NCBI GenBank assembly: GCA_040882255.1
Contig: JBBEBP010000016.1
Span: forward strand, 124,001 to 188,000
From: PWQG01 sp040882255
GTDB taxonomy: Bacteria > Pseudomonadota > Gammaproteobacteria > Pseudomonadales > Pseudohongiellaceae
DNA: 64,000 nt
Direction: 5' to 3'
Made by a program: the position numbers and the translations under genes. The first letter of the stretch is position 1. Every line of letters starts with the position of its first letter. The notes below the pieces were generated by a model that worked only from the letters and a program-made list of their open reading frames with translations, had not been told where the DNA came from and searched no databases. Below, in pieces: positions 1-9,790 of this stretch.

Positions 1-2
1 AC

Positions 3-197
3 TGTCTGTATGGCGGGGACGGGAGTATCGAGAAGGAGTCGGAACAGGCAGCGCTGCGGATTCTGGACTGGGAGCCGCTCCGCCGTGCAGGCCGGCCTCT
101 CCCCGACCCCCGACTGCCGGATTTCCGGGCCAGCCACTTGACAGTCCAGTACCGGAAACTGCTGGAACGCTTGAGCTGTACGGCAGGAATCCGGTAA
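3..197 (+). CDS. C-terminal fragment of an unidentified protein
   Basis: The window opens inside a plus-strand reading frame that stays open to a TAA at 195-197. The 64 visible residues (ending KLLERLSCTAGIR) are charged and protein-like, with several Arg, Leu and Pro residues. The other two plus frames read as low-complexity Pro/Arg/Ser strings. No motif is recognised, so no function is assigned. The next gene begins about 80 bases downstream on the same strand. Confidence 0.5.
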   Translation, partial: CLYGGDGSIEKESEQAALRILDWEPLRRAGRPLPDPRLPDFRASHLTVQYRKLLERLSCTAGIR

Positions 198-278
198 TCT
201 CCTGATCGGACCTCCAGGGATACTCCGGGTCCTTGACGGAATCGCCGACCTCCAGTCCCGTTGTACAGGAACCACCTC

Positions 279-1352
279 ATGTTCATCCGACCGATCCGAA
301 ATGAATACCGCACGATTCTGCGAATGACTGCCTGCCTGCTACTGGGCGCCCTTTTCCTGTCCACGCCAGCCAGCGCACAGGACGACGAGGCATCCAGCGA
401 GGAATTCCGGGCTTTCCTCGAGGAACTGCGCAGTGAAGCACTGGAGCAGGGTATCAGCGAATCTACCCTGGACGCGGTTTTACCGGGCATACGTCAGCAT
501 CGCCGGGCCGTGGAAGCCGACCGTTCACAGGCCGAGTTCGTGCAGACGTATGCGGACTACCTGGAGCGGGTCAGCCCCGCGCGGGTCCGCGCCGGCCGTG
601 AGCTGATGGACGAGCATGGCCGTATGATCCGGGATGTGGCGGCGAATTATGATGTGCAGCCCCGCTTCATCGTGTCCATCCTGGGGCTGGAGAGCAACTA
701 TGGCTCTTTCCCGATCACCGAGCCGCTGTTCGATGTCGTTGCCACCCTGGCCTTCGACAGGCGCCGCAGCGCCCAGTTCCGGCGCGAGTTCATGGCCGCC
801 CTGGAAATTGTCGATGCCGGCTATGCCACCCCGGAGATGATGAAAAGTTCCTGGGCCGGCGCGCTGGGTGCTCCCCAGTTCACACCCAGCAGCTTTCTTG
901 CGCTGGCCGTGGACCATGACAACGACGGCCACATCAACCTGTGGGAGGTGGGACCCGACGTGATCGCCTCGGTAGCCAATTACCTGCGCAATACCGGGTG
1001 GCGCGATGATCAGACATGGGGGCGCGTGGTCAGCCTGCCGCCAGGCGGTGAACAGTCGCTTCCCGCTCCACAGGATGCCGGAATGCAGCCTGATCCGGCC
1101 TGCCGCCGCTACACGACCATGGGTGCCTGGCGGGGACTGAACGACTGGCAGGAGCTCGGCGTGCGCCGCGAGGATGGCACTGCGCTGCCCACGCGCAACC
1201 TGCCGGCGGCCTTGATAGTCGGCGACGAAGGAGATGACAAGGGCTATCTGGTATACCGCAATTTCTGCTCGATCATGCGCTACAATCCGGCGTTCCGCTA
1301 CGCGCTGGCGGTCGGCCTGTTGTCGGACCGGATTGCGGATATCCGCGACTGA
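279..1352 (+). CDS. mltB: Lytic murein transglycosylase, MltB family
   Basis: Predicted periplasmic peptidoglycan lytic transglycosylase, cleaving the MurNAc-GlcNAc bond to 1,6-anhydro products. ATG at 279 is preferred over an upstream TTG at 261 because AGGA lies about 9 bases before it. A signal peptide (MTACLLLGALFLSTPASAQ) begins at an internal ATG at 327, so the n-region is long. The family signature ESNYG carries the presumed catalytic Glu near residue 138. The second conserved block, SWAGALGAPQFTPSSF, lies near residues 191-206, followed by DNDGHINLW. There is no lipobox, so this is probably a soluble form. Its TGA abuts the TGA of the opposing mltD gene (TGATCA at 1350-1355). Confidence 0.93.
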   Translation: MFIRPIRNEYRTILRMTACLLLGALFLSTPASAQDDEASSEEFRAFLEELRSEALEQGISESTLDAVLPGIRQHRRAVEADRSQAEFVQTYADYLERVSPARVRAGRELMDEHGRMIRDVAANYDVQPRFIVSILGLESNYGSFPITEPLFDVVATLAFDRRRSAQFRREFMAALEIVDAGYATPEMMKSSWAGALGAPQFTPSSFLALAVDHDNDGHINLWEVGPDVIASVANYLRNTGWRDDQTWGRVVSLPPGGEQSLPAPQDAGMQPDPACRRYTTMGAWRGLNDWQELGVRREDGTALPTRNLPAALIVGDEGDDKGYLVYRNFCSIMRYNPAFRYALAVGLLSDRIADIRD

Positions 1353-3482
1353 TCAGGCGCCTTCAGCGGCGGACACCACCGGGAACACGACGGTGTCACC
1401 GACCCGGACCTGGCGGAAATCGAGATCCGGGTTGTACTGCCGGAGTAACCACAGCGGAACGCTGTAACGCTGCCGGGCGATCCGTGCGATATTGTCATTG
1501 GGCGCGATGCGATACTCGTCCACATCCTGGATGCGGTAGTTACGGAAAAAGTTCTCCTGTTGCGCGATGTGGTACTGACGGCGGCGTAGCTCGAACTCCT
1601 CCGCACTGACCTGGCTGAAATCCAGCCGCAACCGGTCACCAACGATCACCGGCTGATTGAAAGCCAGTCCATTGAGGTTGCGAAGCGACTGGGTACGGAT
1701 GTCCAGCCAGTCCGCATAATGCCCCAGGGTTTCGGAAGCCTGGATCTCTATCATGTTGCTTCCGTTGACCGAATAATCGGATGGATCGGCAGCCAGCTGC
1801 TCGCTGCTCAGTGCCACCTGCTCGGTCACCGTGGGCGGGGTTTCCTGCGCCGGCGTAGCGGCGGCGAGCTCGCTGACACCAGGCTCCTCTCCGGCCTGCG
1901 TGGCGGCCACGGCGGCAGCCTCATCGTCCTGCTCACCATCAGCCACGCGGCGACCCGGAACTTCCTCCGGCTCATCGCCGGCAGGCAGACGCAATGTCTC
2001 GCCAGGATAGATCTGGTCCGGATTGTCCATGGCGTTTAATGCCATGAGCGTGCGTTCCGTGGTGCCGAAACGGCTGGCGATCAGTGACAGCGTGTCACCA
2101 CGGCGGATGGTGTAGGTACCATCGGCGGGCCGGGCTTCGTTGTTCTCCGCCAGCAGAGTCTGTGTGCCTGCCTCGGTGTCATGCGGCAACATCAGTTCCT
2201 GGCCGACCCGGATGCGATGCTGATTGCTCAGCTGGTTCAGGGAGGCGAGCCGCGATACAGATGTATCAAAACGCTGCGCAATCACGGACAGACTATCGCC
2301 CCGCTGTACTACATAGGAAACATCGGGTATCTGCGCCGTGTACATCTGATCGGCCGGCATCGAAGCCATCAACCGGTCCAGGGGTCGGTCCAGTGAGTCA
2401 CGCTGGATCTTGACCGTGTACCCGCGCGGAATACGCTTGCCACCTTCCCAGACCACCGGACGCAGCGCGGGGTTGTCGAAGCGTAGCTGCTCCACGCTCA
2501 CCCCGAGATGGGCCGCCAGCGTGGACGCATCGATGTAGGCATCCATCTCGAATTCTTCGTACCGGGGGGCCGGGTCGACCTGCAAGACCCCGAACAGGGT
2601 CCGGGCCTGTCGCTCCACATCCACCACAGCCAGAAACTGCGGATAGAAATTGCGCGAAGCGAAACCGAACGCCCGGCCGTCATAGCGGGCGATGAGGTCC
2701 TCGATCCGGTCGGTACCCAGCTGACGCACTGCGCGGGCCAGCCCGCCCGCTCCATGGTTATAGGCGGTCAATGCCAGTGGCCAGGAACCAAGAACCTTGT
2801 GATTATACTCCAGCAGACTCATGGCCGCGTAGGTAGCGGCATAGGGGTCCATGCGTTCATCCACGATATGGTCGATGCGCATGAACCGCTGCCCGGTGGA
2901 ACGAATGAACTGCCACATGCCGGCGGCGTTGGCATGGGAATACGCGCCCGGATGGAAAGAAGACTCCACATGCGGCAATGCGGCCAGCTCCACCGGCAGC
3001 CCACGTTCCCGCGCCACCTGCTCAATGTGTTCCCGGTATGCGCCGGCCCGAATCAACCCGGCCACAAAACGGTCAGACTGTCCCAGCTGAAACCGCACGC
3101 GATTGGCAGCTGCCGCCAGCTCCTGTTTACTGACACCGTCGGGCCAGGCTTCCAGCACCTGTTGCTGGTGGCCGGTCAGACCGGTGCGCTTGCCTCCCGC
3201 CAGCACACGCAGGTCTTCCTGGATACGCTGGCGGTACTGTTCGATTTCGGGACGGTCGTAATCCACCCGCCGGTAGACCACCGACAGATTACGGGCATCA
3301 TGCAGAAAACCGCTATCGCTGTCGATCTCGGTGTATACACGCTTCCAGAAAGCAATGGCCGGTTCCAGCTCGGCCGGTCTGGGAAAGGCTTCATCATCCG
3401 CCAGCGCGGAGCTGGCGTGCACGAACAGGCAAACAAACACAAACAGCGCGATCAGGCGTTGACAGGTACTGTTTCTGTTCAT
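1353..3482 (-). CDS. mltD: Membrane-associated lytic murein transglycosylase D with four LysM repeats
   Basis: Family 1 lytic transglycosylase acting on peptidoglycan in the periplasm. The N-terminus is a signal peptide ending near ASSALA. The SLT domain spans about residues 150-280; the catalytic Glu is in HVESSFHPGAYSHANAAG (near residue 173), followed by GMWQFIRSTGQRFM. The C-terminal half has two clear LysM repeats near 384-430 and 458-504, each with the RGDSL/RGDTL opening. Two more diverged ones lie near 575-621 and 660-705. An Ala/Glu-rich linker separates repeats 2 and 3. E. coli MltD has two LysM domains, so four is more than the textbook case. No lipobox Cys is obvious at the expected position. 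It is divergent from panP. Confidence 0.95.
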   Translation of the reverse strand: MNRNSTCQRLIALFVFVCLFVHASSALADDEAFPRPAELEPAIAFWKRVYTEIDSDSGFLHDARNLSVVYRRVDYDRPEIEQYRQRIQEDLRVLAGGKRTGLTGHQQQVLEAWPDGVSKQELAAAANRVRFQLGQSDRFVAGLIRAGAYREHIEQVARERGLPVELAALPHVESSFHPGAYSHANAAGMWQFIRSTGQRFMRIDHIVDERMDPYAATYAAMSLLEYNHKVLGSWPLALTAYNHGAGGLARAVRQLGTDRIEDLIARYDGRAFGFASRNFYPQFLAVVDVERQARTLFGVLQVDPAPRYEEFEMDAYIDASTLAAHLGVSVEQLRFDNPALRPVVWEGGKRIPRGYTVKIQRDSLDRPLDRLMASMPADQMYTAQIPDVSYVVQRGDSLSVIAQRFDTSVSRLASLNQLSNQHRIRVGQELMLPHDTEAGTQTLLAENNEARPADGTYTIRRGDTLSLIASRFGTTERTLMALNAMDNPDQIYPGETLRLPAGDEPEEVPGRRVADGEQDDEAAAVAATQAGEEPGVSELAAATPAQETPPTVTEQVALSSEQLAADPSDYSVNGSNMIEIQASETLGHYADWLDIRTQSLRNLNGLAFNQPVIVGDRLRLDFSQVSAEEFELRRRQYHIAQQENFFRNYRIQDVDEYRIAPNDNIARIARQRYSVPLWLLRQYNPDLDFRQVRVGDTVVFPVVSAAEGA

Positions 3483-3654
3483 GGTCAGGACTCTTGCTTC
3501 ATACGATTACGGGAGTGGCGCACCAGGTTTTGATCTTGCCCGCAGCAATGATTACTGTCAACTTTCACGTCTTGCCACCGGTGTACCCCGCCCGTTTCCC
3601 TTGGTGCCCGATTCCACTATACTGCCTGCCCTCGTGGGGGGGAGAACATACACC

Positions 3655-5328
3655 ATGTGTGAGCAAAACAGAGCCGCGCAGGACCACGGCGGGAAGACCG
3701 CCGAAGCCAGCCTGGACAGCCTGTACCGCATTTTCACGGTACCGGAAGCGCCGGATTCAACGCTGGGACAGATCGACGAGTCCATATCGCGCGATCTGGC
3801 AGGCTTCCTGCAGGCGAACATCGTGGCTTCCGAGCGGGATCTTTCCGAGATCGAACGCGATTTCTCCGACCCGCATATTCCGGACCAGCCCACCTTCGTT
3901 TCCGACCAGATCCGTTTCATCATGGACAAACTGGTGGCGCAATCGGTGCACATTGCATCACCCGGCTTCGTCGGTCACATGACGTCAGCCCTGCCCTATT
4001 TCATGCTGCCGCTGTCACGTATCATGACGGCACTGAACCAGAACCTGGTCAAAGTGGAGACTTCCAAGGCCTTCACCCCTCTGGAGCGCCAGGTCATCGG
4101 TATGATCCATCACCTGGTCTACGACGAGTCGGAACACTTCTATGAGCGCTGGATGCATGACCGCGAGCACGCCATCGGAAGCTTCTGCTCGGGCGGTACC
4201 ATTGCCAACCTGACCGCCCTGTGGGCGGCCCGCAACAACATCCTGAGACCGGACGGCGACTACCGCGGCCTGGGCAGCGACGGACTGTTTGCGGGCATGC
4301 AACATCACGGGTACCGGGGGCTGGCCATACTGGTTTCCGAGCGCGGGCACTACTCTCTTCGAAAAGCGGCGGACATCCTTGGCATCGGACGCAATGCCCT
4401 TGTGCCAGTGGAAACCGATGCCCATAACCGAGTCCGCGTCGACCTGCTGCAGCAGCGCTGCGATGACCTGCGGCGCGACGGCATTGGCGTGATGGCCATT
4501 GTCGGAGTGGCGGGCGCATCCGAAACCGGCCATGTGGACCCGTTGAATGCGTTGGCCGACGTGGCCGGCGAGCGCGGCATCCATTTCCACGTGGACGCTG
4601 CCTGGGGCGGACCGACGCTGTTCTCCAACCGCTATCGCAGTCTGCTGAACGGCATCGAGCGGGCCGACTCGGTGACGCTGGACGCACACAAGCAGCTGTA
4701 TGTGCCCATGGGCGCGGGCATCTGCGTGTTCCGCACACCGGAAACCCTCTCCAGCGTGGAACACCATGCCGAATACATCATCCGCAAGGGGTCGAAGGAC
4801 CTGGGCAGCCATTCGGTGGAAGGCTCACGCCCCGGCATGGCCATACTGGTCCACTCCGGTCTGCACATCATCGGACGGCAGGGTTACCAGCTGCTCATCG
4901 ACCAGGGTATCGACAAAACCCGGGCCTTCGCCGACATGATCCGCCGCCAGCCGGATTTCGAACTGATTTCCGAGCCCGAACTGAATATCCTCACCTACCG
5001 CTATCGGCCGGAAGACATTGCACAGGCCATGGACGCCACATCAACGGCCGTGCGGGCCAGCGCCAATGTCCTGTTGAATCGCGTGACACGCTATATCCAG
5101 AAAACAGAACGCGGCCATGGCCGATCGTTCGTTTCCCGAACGCGGCTCAACCCGCTGCAACATGAACGGGAACCGGTGGTGGTATTCCGTGTCGTACTGG
5201 CCAATCCGCTGACGACACTGGAGATCCTGGCGGGGATTCTGGACGAGCAGCGCGAACTGGCCGCCATGGACGACCTGAAGCCACTGTTCAGGGAACTACG
5301 TACATTGCTGGAACTGCCGGCGCCGTAA
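3655..5328 (+). CDS. panP: PLP-dependent aspartate 1-decarboxylase, PanP type
   Basis: Group II PLP decarboxylase, 557 residues, of the family that replaces the pyruvoyl enzyme PanD in many gammaproteobacteria by making beta-alanine from aspartate for pantothenate and CoA. The PLP lysine is in DAHKQLYVPMGAG (near residue 346), with HVDAAWGG upstream carrying the cofactor-binding Asp. FCSGGTIANLTALW binds the phosphate. The frame extends upstream to 3481, but the ATG at 3655 has a strong GGGGGGGAGA ribosome site about 10 bases before it, and the family homology begins shortly after. Glutamate decarboxylation is an alternative activity for relatives. The promoter should lie in the 172 bases shared with divergent mltD. 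Confidence 0.9.
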   Translation: MCEQNRAAQDHGGKTAEASLDSLYRIFTVPEAPDSTLGQIDESISRDLAGFLQANIVASERDLSEIERDFSDPHIPDQPTFVSDQIRFIMDKLVAQSVHIASPGFVGHMTSALPYFMLPLSRIMTALNQNLVKVETSKAFTPLERQVIGMIHHLVYDESEHFYERWMHDREHAIGSFCSGGTIANLTALWAARNNILRPDGDYRGLGSDGLFAGMQHHGYRGLAILVSERGHYSLRKAADILGIGRNALVPVETDAHNRVRVDLLQQRCDDLRRDGIGVMAIVGVAGASETGHVDPLNALADVAGERGIHFHVDAAWGGPTLFSNRYRSLLNGIERADSVTLDAHKQLYVPMGAGICVFRTPETLSSVEHHAEYIIRKGSKDLGSHSVEGSRPGMAILVHSGLHIIGRQGYQLLIDQGIDKTRAFADMIRRQPDFELISEPELNILTYRYRPEDIAQAMDATSTAVRASANVLLNRVTRYIQKTERGHGRSFVSRTRLNPLQHEREPVVVFRVVLANPLTTLEILAGILDEQRELAAMDDLKPLFRELRTLLELPAP

Positions 5329-5344
5329 GAAGCCCGGCGCCGGC
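5316..5344. terminator. Hairpin between convergent panP and secF
   Basis: Perfect 10-bp arms (GCCGGCGCCG at 5316-5325 and CGGCGCCGGC at 5335-5344) flank a 9-base loop containing the panP stop codon. It lies exactly between two convergent genes. No T-tract follows on either strand, so intrinsic termination is only plausible. Confidence 0.4.
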
Positions 5345-5352
5345 CATCGCGA

Positions 5353-6312
5353 TCACACCATGGAGCCGTCGTCGTTGGCCCCTTCCTTGACCGGCACCAT
5401 CAGATCCTCCTTCTGGATCTTCAGCGCCATCACGATGTTGCTGCTGATATGCAGCGAGGTATAGGTACCGGTCGCCACACCCACAATCAGCGTGATCGCG
5501 AAGCCGCGGATGGTCTCGCCGCCAAAGATCAGCATGGAGAACAGGGCCAGCAATGTGGTCAGGGAGGTGACCACCGTGCGACTCAACACCTGGTTCAGGG
5601 ACGTGTTGACGATCTCTTCCACGTTATCGGTGCGCATGATGCGGAAGTTTTCCCGCACCCGGTCGAACACCACAATGGTGTCGTTCAGCGAGTAGCCGAT
5701 CAATGCCAGCAGGGCCGCGAGCACGGTCAGATCGAAGGTCAGCCGGAACAGCGAGATCACGCCCAGCACGATCACCACATCGTGCATCAACGCCACCACC
5801 GAGCCGACCGCAAACTTGAACTGGAAGCGCATGGCCACGTACATCAGGACGATGCCCAGTGCAACCAGCAAGGCCAGACCACCCCGCTCCGCAAGCTCGG
5901 CACCCACGGAGGGCCCCACGTACTCGGAGCGCCGCATCTCCACCGCCATGTCACTCCGCTCACGCACCAGGTCGAGAATCTCGTCCCCCAGGGAAACGGC
6001 GGCGCCGGCCGCCATCTCGCCTTCCTCCTCGTCGATGGGGAGGCGGATCAGTACATCGCTGTCCGACCCGAAGGTGACCACGGTGGCCTCCTCGTACCCC
6101 TCCTCCTGCAGCATGGCGGAGATCTCGGACGGATTGACCGAGCCCTCGTAGCCCAGTTCGATCAGCGTGCCACTGGTGAAATCCAGGCCCAGTTGCAGCC
6201 GGTTGATGGCCAGCGACAGCAAGGCGATCACGATGAAGATGGTGGACAGCGTCCCCGTGAGCCGGCGTTTACGCGGGCTCATGAAATCGATGTCTCTGTT
6301 CAGCAATGCCAT
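5353..6312 (-). CDS. secF: Protein translocase subunit SecF
   Basis: Inner-membrane partner of SecD in the Sec translocon accessory complex, using proton motive force to pull exported proteins through SecYEG. It is 319 residues long, with a first membrane helix near residues 17-37 and the conserved periplasmic start LGLDFTSGTLIELGYE. The C-terminal five-helix RND-like part carries YSLNDTIVVFDRVREN. The usual DFTGG reads DFTSG here, a conservative change. It is last in tgt-yajC-secD-secF, 24 bases after secD, and converges on panP. Confidence 0.97.
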   Translation of the reverse strand: MALLNRDIDFMSPRKRRLTGTLSTIFIVIALLSLAINRLQLGLDFTSGTLIELGYEGSVNPSEISAMLQEEGYEEATVVTFGSDSDVLIRLPIDEEEGEMAAGAAVSLGDEILDLVRERSDMAVEMRRSEYVGPSVGAELAERGGLALLVALGIVLMYVAMRFQFKFAVGSVVALMHDVVIVLGVISLFRLTFDLTVLAALLALIGYSLNDTIVVFDRVRENFRIMRTDNVEEIVNTSLNQVLSRTVVTSLTTLLALFSMLIFGGETIRGFAITLIVGVATGTYTSLHISSNIVMALKIQKEDLMVPVKEGANDDGSMV

Positions 6313-6336
6313 ATCGGTTCTACCTTGTCAGCCACT

Positions 6337-8196
6337 TCAGGCGGCACGGAAATACGGGCCAATGGACAGTTTCTCCACCTGGCGTCCGCCGTAAATGAGA
6401 TTGACGATGCCACGGGTGACCATCAGTGCCGAGAACATCGAAGTGATGATGCCCACCATCAGCGTGACGGCAAAACCCTTGACCGGACCACTACCCACAC
6501 TGAACAGCACCATAGCCACCAGGAAGGTGGTGATATTGGCATCCATGATCGTGGAGAAGGCCCGGTCGAAGCCGGCCGAAATCGCATTCTGCGGCGACAT
6601 TCCGGCCACGATCTCCTCCCGGATGCGCGTGAAGATCAACACATTGGCGTCCACGGCCATGCCGATGGTCAATACAATGCCGAAAATGCCGGGCAGCGTC
6701 AGCGTGGCGGATATCAGCGACATGATGGCCACGATCAGCGTCACGTTGGACAGCAATGCGATATTCGCGGCGATGCCGAATACCCGGTAGTAGTACAGCA
6801 TGAAGGACAACACCAGCAGGTAACCCAGCACGACGGCCGAGGCGCCCTGCTGGATATTCTCGGCACCGAGGCTGGGCCCCACCGTGCGCTCCTCGACGAA
6901 ATACATCGGAGCCGCCAGGGCACCGGAACGGATCAGCAGGGACAGGTCATTGGCTTCCCGCGCGCTCAAACCGGTGATCACGAACTCGCGCCCCAGCGCG
7001 GCGCGGATCACGGCATGGCTGATCAGCCGGGTTTCTTCATAGCTTTCCTGTACCTCGACCACTTCGCCGTCTTCGTTCTCTTCCTCTACGGTACGCGTCC
7101 GTGTTTCCACCAGCAGGATGTCCATGTTGCGGCCGATGTTCTCACGTGTCACACGATTGAACTGCTGGGCTCCCTGGGCATCGAGCGTGATCTGCACCTG
7201 GGGCTGCCCGTTCTGGTCCAGCGTGGAACGCACGCTGCTGACCCGGTCGCCCTGCAGGATGACATCATCGTCCACGCGGACCGGCTGCCCCTGGTAGCTG
7301 TATTCGGTATAACTGGTGGATGGCGCACCGGCTTCGGCCGCCAGATGGAACTGCAGGGTGGCAATGCGTTGCAGCACCCTTTTCGCCTGGGCGGTATCCT
7401 GCACGCCGGGCAGTTCCACGACAATGCGGTTGACACCCTGCTGCTGCACCAGTGGCTCCGACACACCCAGCGAATCGACCCGGTTCCGCAACGTGGTCTG
7501 GTTGGCGGAAATGGTGTCGCGCTGCATCTGCAGAACATCCTCGGCCGTCATGGCCAGTTCCAGCACAGCCTCATCACCGCGGCTACGGGTCTGCGTTACC
7601 AGATCGGCGAAATCCTGCCGCACCAGGCTGCGGGCCTGGTCGCGGGCCTCTTCATCGGCAAACCGCAACACGATCTCGTGATCGGGGGTGACTTCCATCC
7701 CGCGCGAACGGATGCGTTCATCACGCAGCTCCCGCCGGATATTGCCCAGAATGTTCTCCATGCGGCGCTGCTGGGCTTCCTCCATGTCCACCTCCATCAG
7801 GAAGTGGACACCCCCCTGCAGGTCCAGGCCCAGGTTCAGCTTGCTGGCGCCCAGGGCCATCAGCCAGCCCGGCGTAGTGGGCGCCAGGTGCATCGCGACT
7901 ATGTACCCCTCCGGGAGTACATTTTCCACGATTTCCCTGGCGCGCAACTGCGTGTCCAGGGAATCGAAGCGGATCAGTGCGGTGCCGTCATCCAGCTCGT
8001 CCGCCAGCCACTCTATGCCTTCGGCACGCAGGGCGTCGGTCGCCATGCCGACCTGCGTGGAAGTCACCGCGTCGGATTCATGAGATATCTGAATGGCCGG
8101 GTCATCCGGGTACAGGTTGGGCAGGGCGTACACGATGCCCAGCACCACCACCACGGCGACCAGCACCGTCCTCCACAAGGGGTATCTGTTCAGCAT
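6337..8196 (-). CDS. secD: Protein translocase subunit SecD
   Basis: Large subunit of SecDF, 619 residues, close to the E. coli length. It has an N-terminal membrane helix (WRTVLVAVVVVLGIVYALP), then the signature LGLDLQGGVHFLMEVD near residue 115. A large periplasmic domain follows, including the substrate-contacting head. The C-terminal membrane helices contain GMAVDANVLIFTRIREE near residue 520. It starts 9 bases after the yajC stop and ends 24 bases before secF, so the three are surely cotranscribed. Confidence 0.98.
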   Translation of the reverse strand: MLNRYPLWRTVLVAVVVVLGIVYALPNLYPDDPAIQISHESDAVTSTQVGMATDALRAEGIEWLADELDDGTALIRFDSLDTQLRAREIVENVLPEGYIVAMHLAPTTPGWLMALGASKLNLGLDLQGGVHFLMEVDMEEAQQRRMENILGNIRRELRDERIRSRGMEVTPDHEIVLRFADEEARDQARSLVRQDFADLVTQTRSRGDEAVLELAMTAEDVLQMQRDTISANQTTLRNRVDSLGVSEPLVQQQGVNRIVVELPGVQDTAQAKRVLQRIATLQFHLAAEAGAPSTSYTEYSYQGQPVRVDDDVILQGDRVSSVRSTLDQNGQPQVQITLDAQGAQQFNRVTRENIGRNMDILLVETRTRTVEEENEDGEVVEVQESYEETRLISHAVIRAALGREFVITGLSAREANDLSLLIRSGALAAPMYFVEERTVGPSLGAENIQQGASAVVLGYLLVLSFMLYYYRVFGIAANIALLSNVTLIVAIMSLISATLTLPGIFGIVLTIGMAVDANVLIFTRIREEIVAGMSPQNAISAGFDRAFSTIMDANITTFLVAMVLFSVGSGPVKGFAVTLMVGIITSMFSALMVTRGIVNLIYGGRQVEKLSIGPYFRAA

Positions 8197-8205
8197 GCTG
8201 GACTC

Positions 8206-8547
8206 TTACTGCGACTGAGCAATGGACTTGATTGTCCCTTTGGGCAGCGCGGCGGCCACCGATGACTTCTGCATGTTCAGTTCCACCTTGTCGGCCACCT
8301 CGACCGTCACGTATTCGTCCGTGACACCGGTCACCCGGCCGAGAATCCCGCCACTGGTCATCACTTCGTCGCCCTTGGCCAGACCACTGACCAGCTCGCG
8401 GTGCTCCTTGGCGCGCTTGGCCTGGGGACGCCACAGGATCAGGTAGAACAGCAGGAACATGCCACCGATGAACAGCAGGTTGAACATCGCGCCGGGGCCC
8501 TGGGGCGCGGCCTCTTGGGCATGAGCGGTAGCAATCAGAAAATCCAT
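8206..8547 (-). CDS. yajC: Sec translocon accessory subunit YajC
   Basis: Small single-span inner-membrane protein that co-purifies with SecDF. The frame is open back to 8604, but the ATG at 8547 (MDFLIATAHAQE) is the family start and gives 113 residues. One membrane helix (FNLLFIGGMFLLFYLILW) is followed by RPQAKRAKEH and the YajC core GLAKGDEVMTSGGILGRVTG. The ribosome site is weak (AAGAGA about 12 bases upstream). It lies between tgt and secD in the usual order. Confidence 0.96.
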   Translation of the reverse strand: MDFLIATAHAQEAAPQGPGAMFNLLFIGGMFLLFYLILWRPQAKRAKEHRELVSGLAKGDEVMTSGGILGRVTGVTDEYVTVEVADKVELNMQKSSVAAALPKGTIKSIAQSQ

Positions 8548-8632
8548 AGTAAAGTGGTCTCTTGTCGGGTTGATACAGTACGTTATCGGGGCATGGCGCC
8601 CCATTTCAAGGCAACAGCTTCAAGAAAGCTGA

Positions 8633-9745
8633 TCAGACATGGCCGGCACTTCCGGTCTGCTGTCTGTAAAACGCGTCGGCGAAGGCGGTAAATCTACCTT
8701 GTTCAATGGCCTGACGCAAACCCTGCATCAACTGCTGGTAGTAGTGCAGATTGTGGATGGTGTTGAGCTGGGCGCCCAGCATTTCGCCGCACTTGTCCAG
8801 GTGATGCAGATAGGCGCGGCTGAAGTGCTGGCAGGTGTAGCAATCACAGGCCGGATCCAGCGGGCCGGTATCGTCACGGTGACGGGCATTGCGCAGCTTC
8901 AGCAGCCCGCGGCTGGTGAACAGGTAGCCGTTGCGGGCATTGCGGGTGGGCATCACGCAGTCGAACATGTCGATGCCCCGGCGCACCGCCTCGACGATGT
9001 CGCCGGGCTTGCCGACGCCCATCAGATAGCGCGGCCGGTCCGCCGGCAGCCGGTGACCGATGTGATCGATGATCCGGGTCATTTCCTCCTTGGGCTCCCC
9101 CACTGACAGACCGCCAATGGCGTAGCCGTCAAAGTCCAGCGTCTTCAGCCCTTCCAGCGACTGTTCGCGCAGACCGGTGAACATACCGCCCTGCACAATG
9201 CCGAACAGCGCCGAGGGGTGATCTCCATGCGCTTCCCGGCAACGCGCCGCCCAGCGCAGGGACAGTTGCATGGAGGCCTCCGCGTCCTGCTCGCTGACCG
9301 GGTACGGTGTACATTCGTCAAAGATCATGATGATGTCCGAGCCCAGCTCCTGCTGCACCCGGATGGCCGATTCCGGCCCCAGGAACACCTTCGCCCCGTC
9401 CACGGGTGAACGGAACCCGACACCCTCTTCCGTGATCTTGCGCATCTCTCCCAGACTGAACACCTGGAAACCACCGGAATCGGTGAGGATGGGGCGGTCC
9501 CAGCCCATGAAGTCATGCAGGTCGCCATGCTGGCGGATGATCTCCGTGCCGGGACGCAGCATCAGGTGGAAGGTGTTACCCAGCAGGATATCGGCGCCGG
9601 TCTGGCGGATCTGCTCAGGGGTCAGGCCCTTGACGGTGCCATAGGTGCCCACGGGCATGAACGCGGGGGTGCGTATCTCGCCTCTCGGGAAGGTGATCGT
9701 GCCTCTCCGTGCCAGGCCGTCTTGTGCTGTCAGTTCGAATTTCAT
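8633..9745 (-). CDS. tgt: Queuine tRNA-ribosyltransferase
   Basis: Exchanges G34 for preQ1 in tRNAs with GUN anticodons, a step in queuosine synthesis. It is 370 residues, typical of bacterial Tgt. LTDSGGFQVFSLG carries the proton-acceptor Asp, GGLSVGEPKEEM shapes the substrate pocket, and LMGVGKPGDIVEAVRRGIDMFDCVMPTRNARNG (conserved near residues 240-275) has the nucleophilic Asp. The zinc ligands are in CDCYTCQ and a later His. The usual upstream partner queA is not present here; a repeat element and a methyltransferase gene lie there instead. Confidence 0.98.
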   Translation of the reverse strand: MKFELTAQDGLARRGTITFPRGEIRTPAFMPVGTYGTVKGLTPEQIRQTGADILLGNTFHLMLRPGTEIIRQHGDLHDFMGWDRPILTDSGGFQVFSLGEMRKITEEGVGFRSPVDGAKVFLGPESAIRVQQELGSDIIMIFDECTPYPVSEQDAEASMQLSLRWAARCREAHGDHPSALFGIVQGGMFTGLREQSLEGLKTLDFDGYAIGGLSVGEPKEEMTRIIDHIGHRLPADRPRYLMGVGKPGDIVEAVRRGIDMFDCVMPTRNARNGYLFTSRGLLKLRNARHRDDTGPLDPACDCYTCQHFSRAYLHHLDKCGEMLGAQLNTIHNLHYYQQLMQGLRQAIEQGRFTAFADAFYRQQTGSAGHV

Positions 9746-9790
9746 CTCTGTCCCGTTGTGTCCGGAGGTCTGGTCCGGGGATTCTGCGCC

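Noticed and set aside
2508..3533. 341-codon plus-strand frame
   Set aside because: It is antisense to mltD and has no recognisable domain.
5449..8265. 938-codon plus-strand frame
   Set aside because: It is antisense to secF, secD and yajC. Its translation is full of His, Gln and Arg with no domain, as expected for a shadow frame in high-GC DNA.
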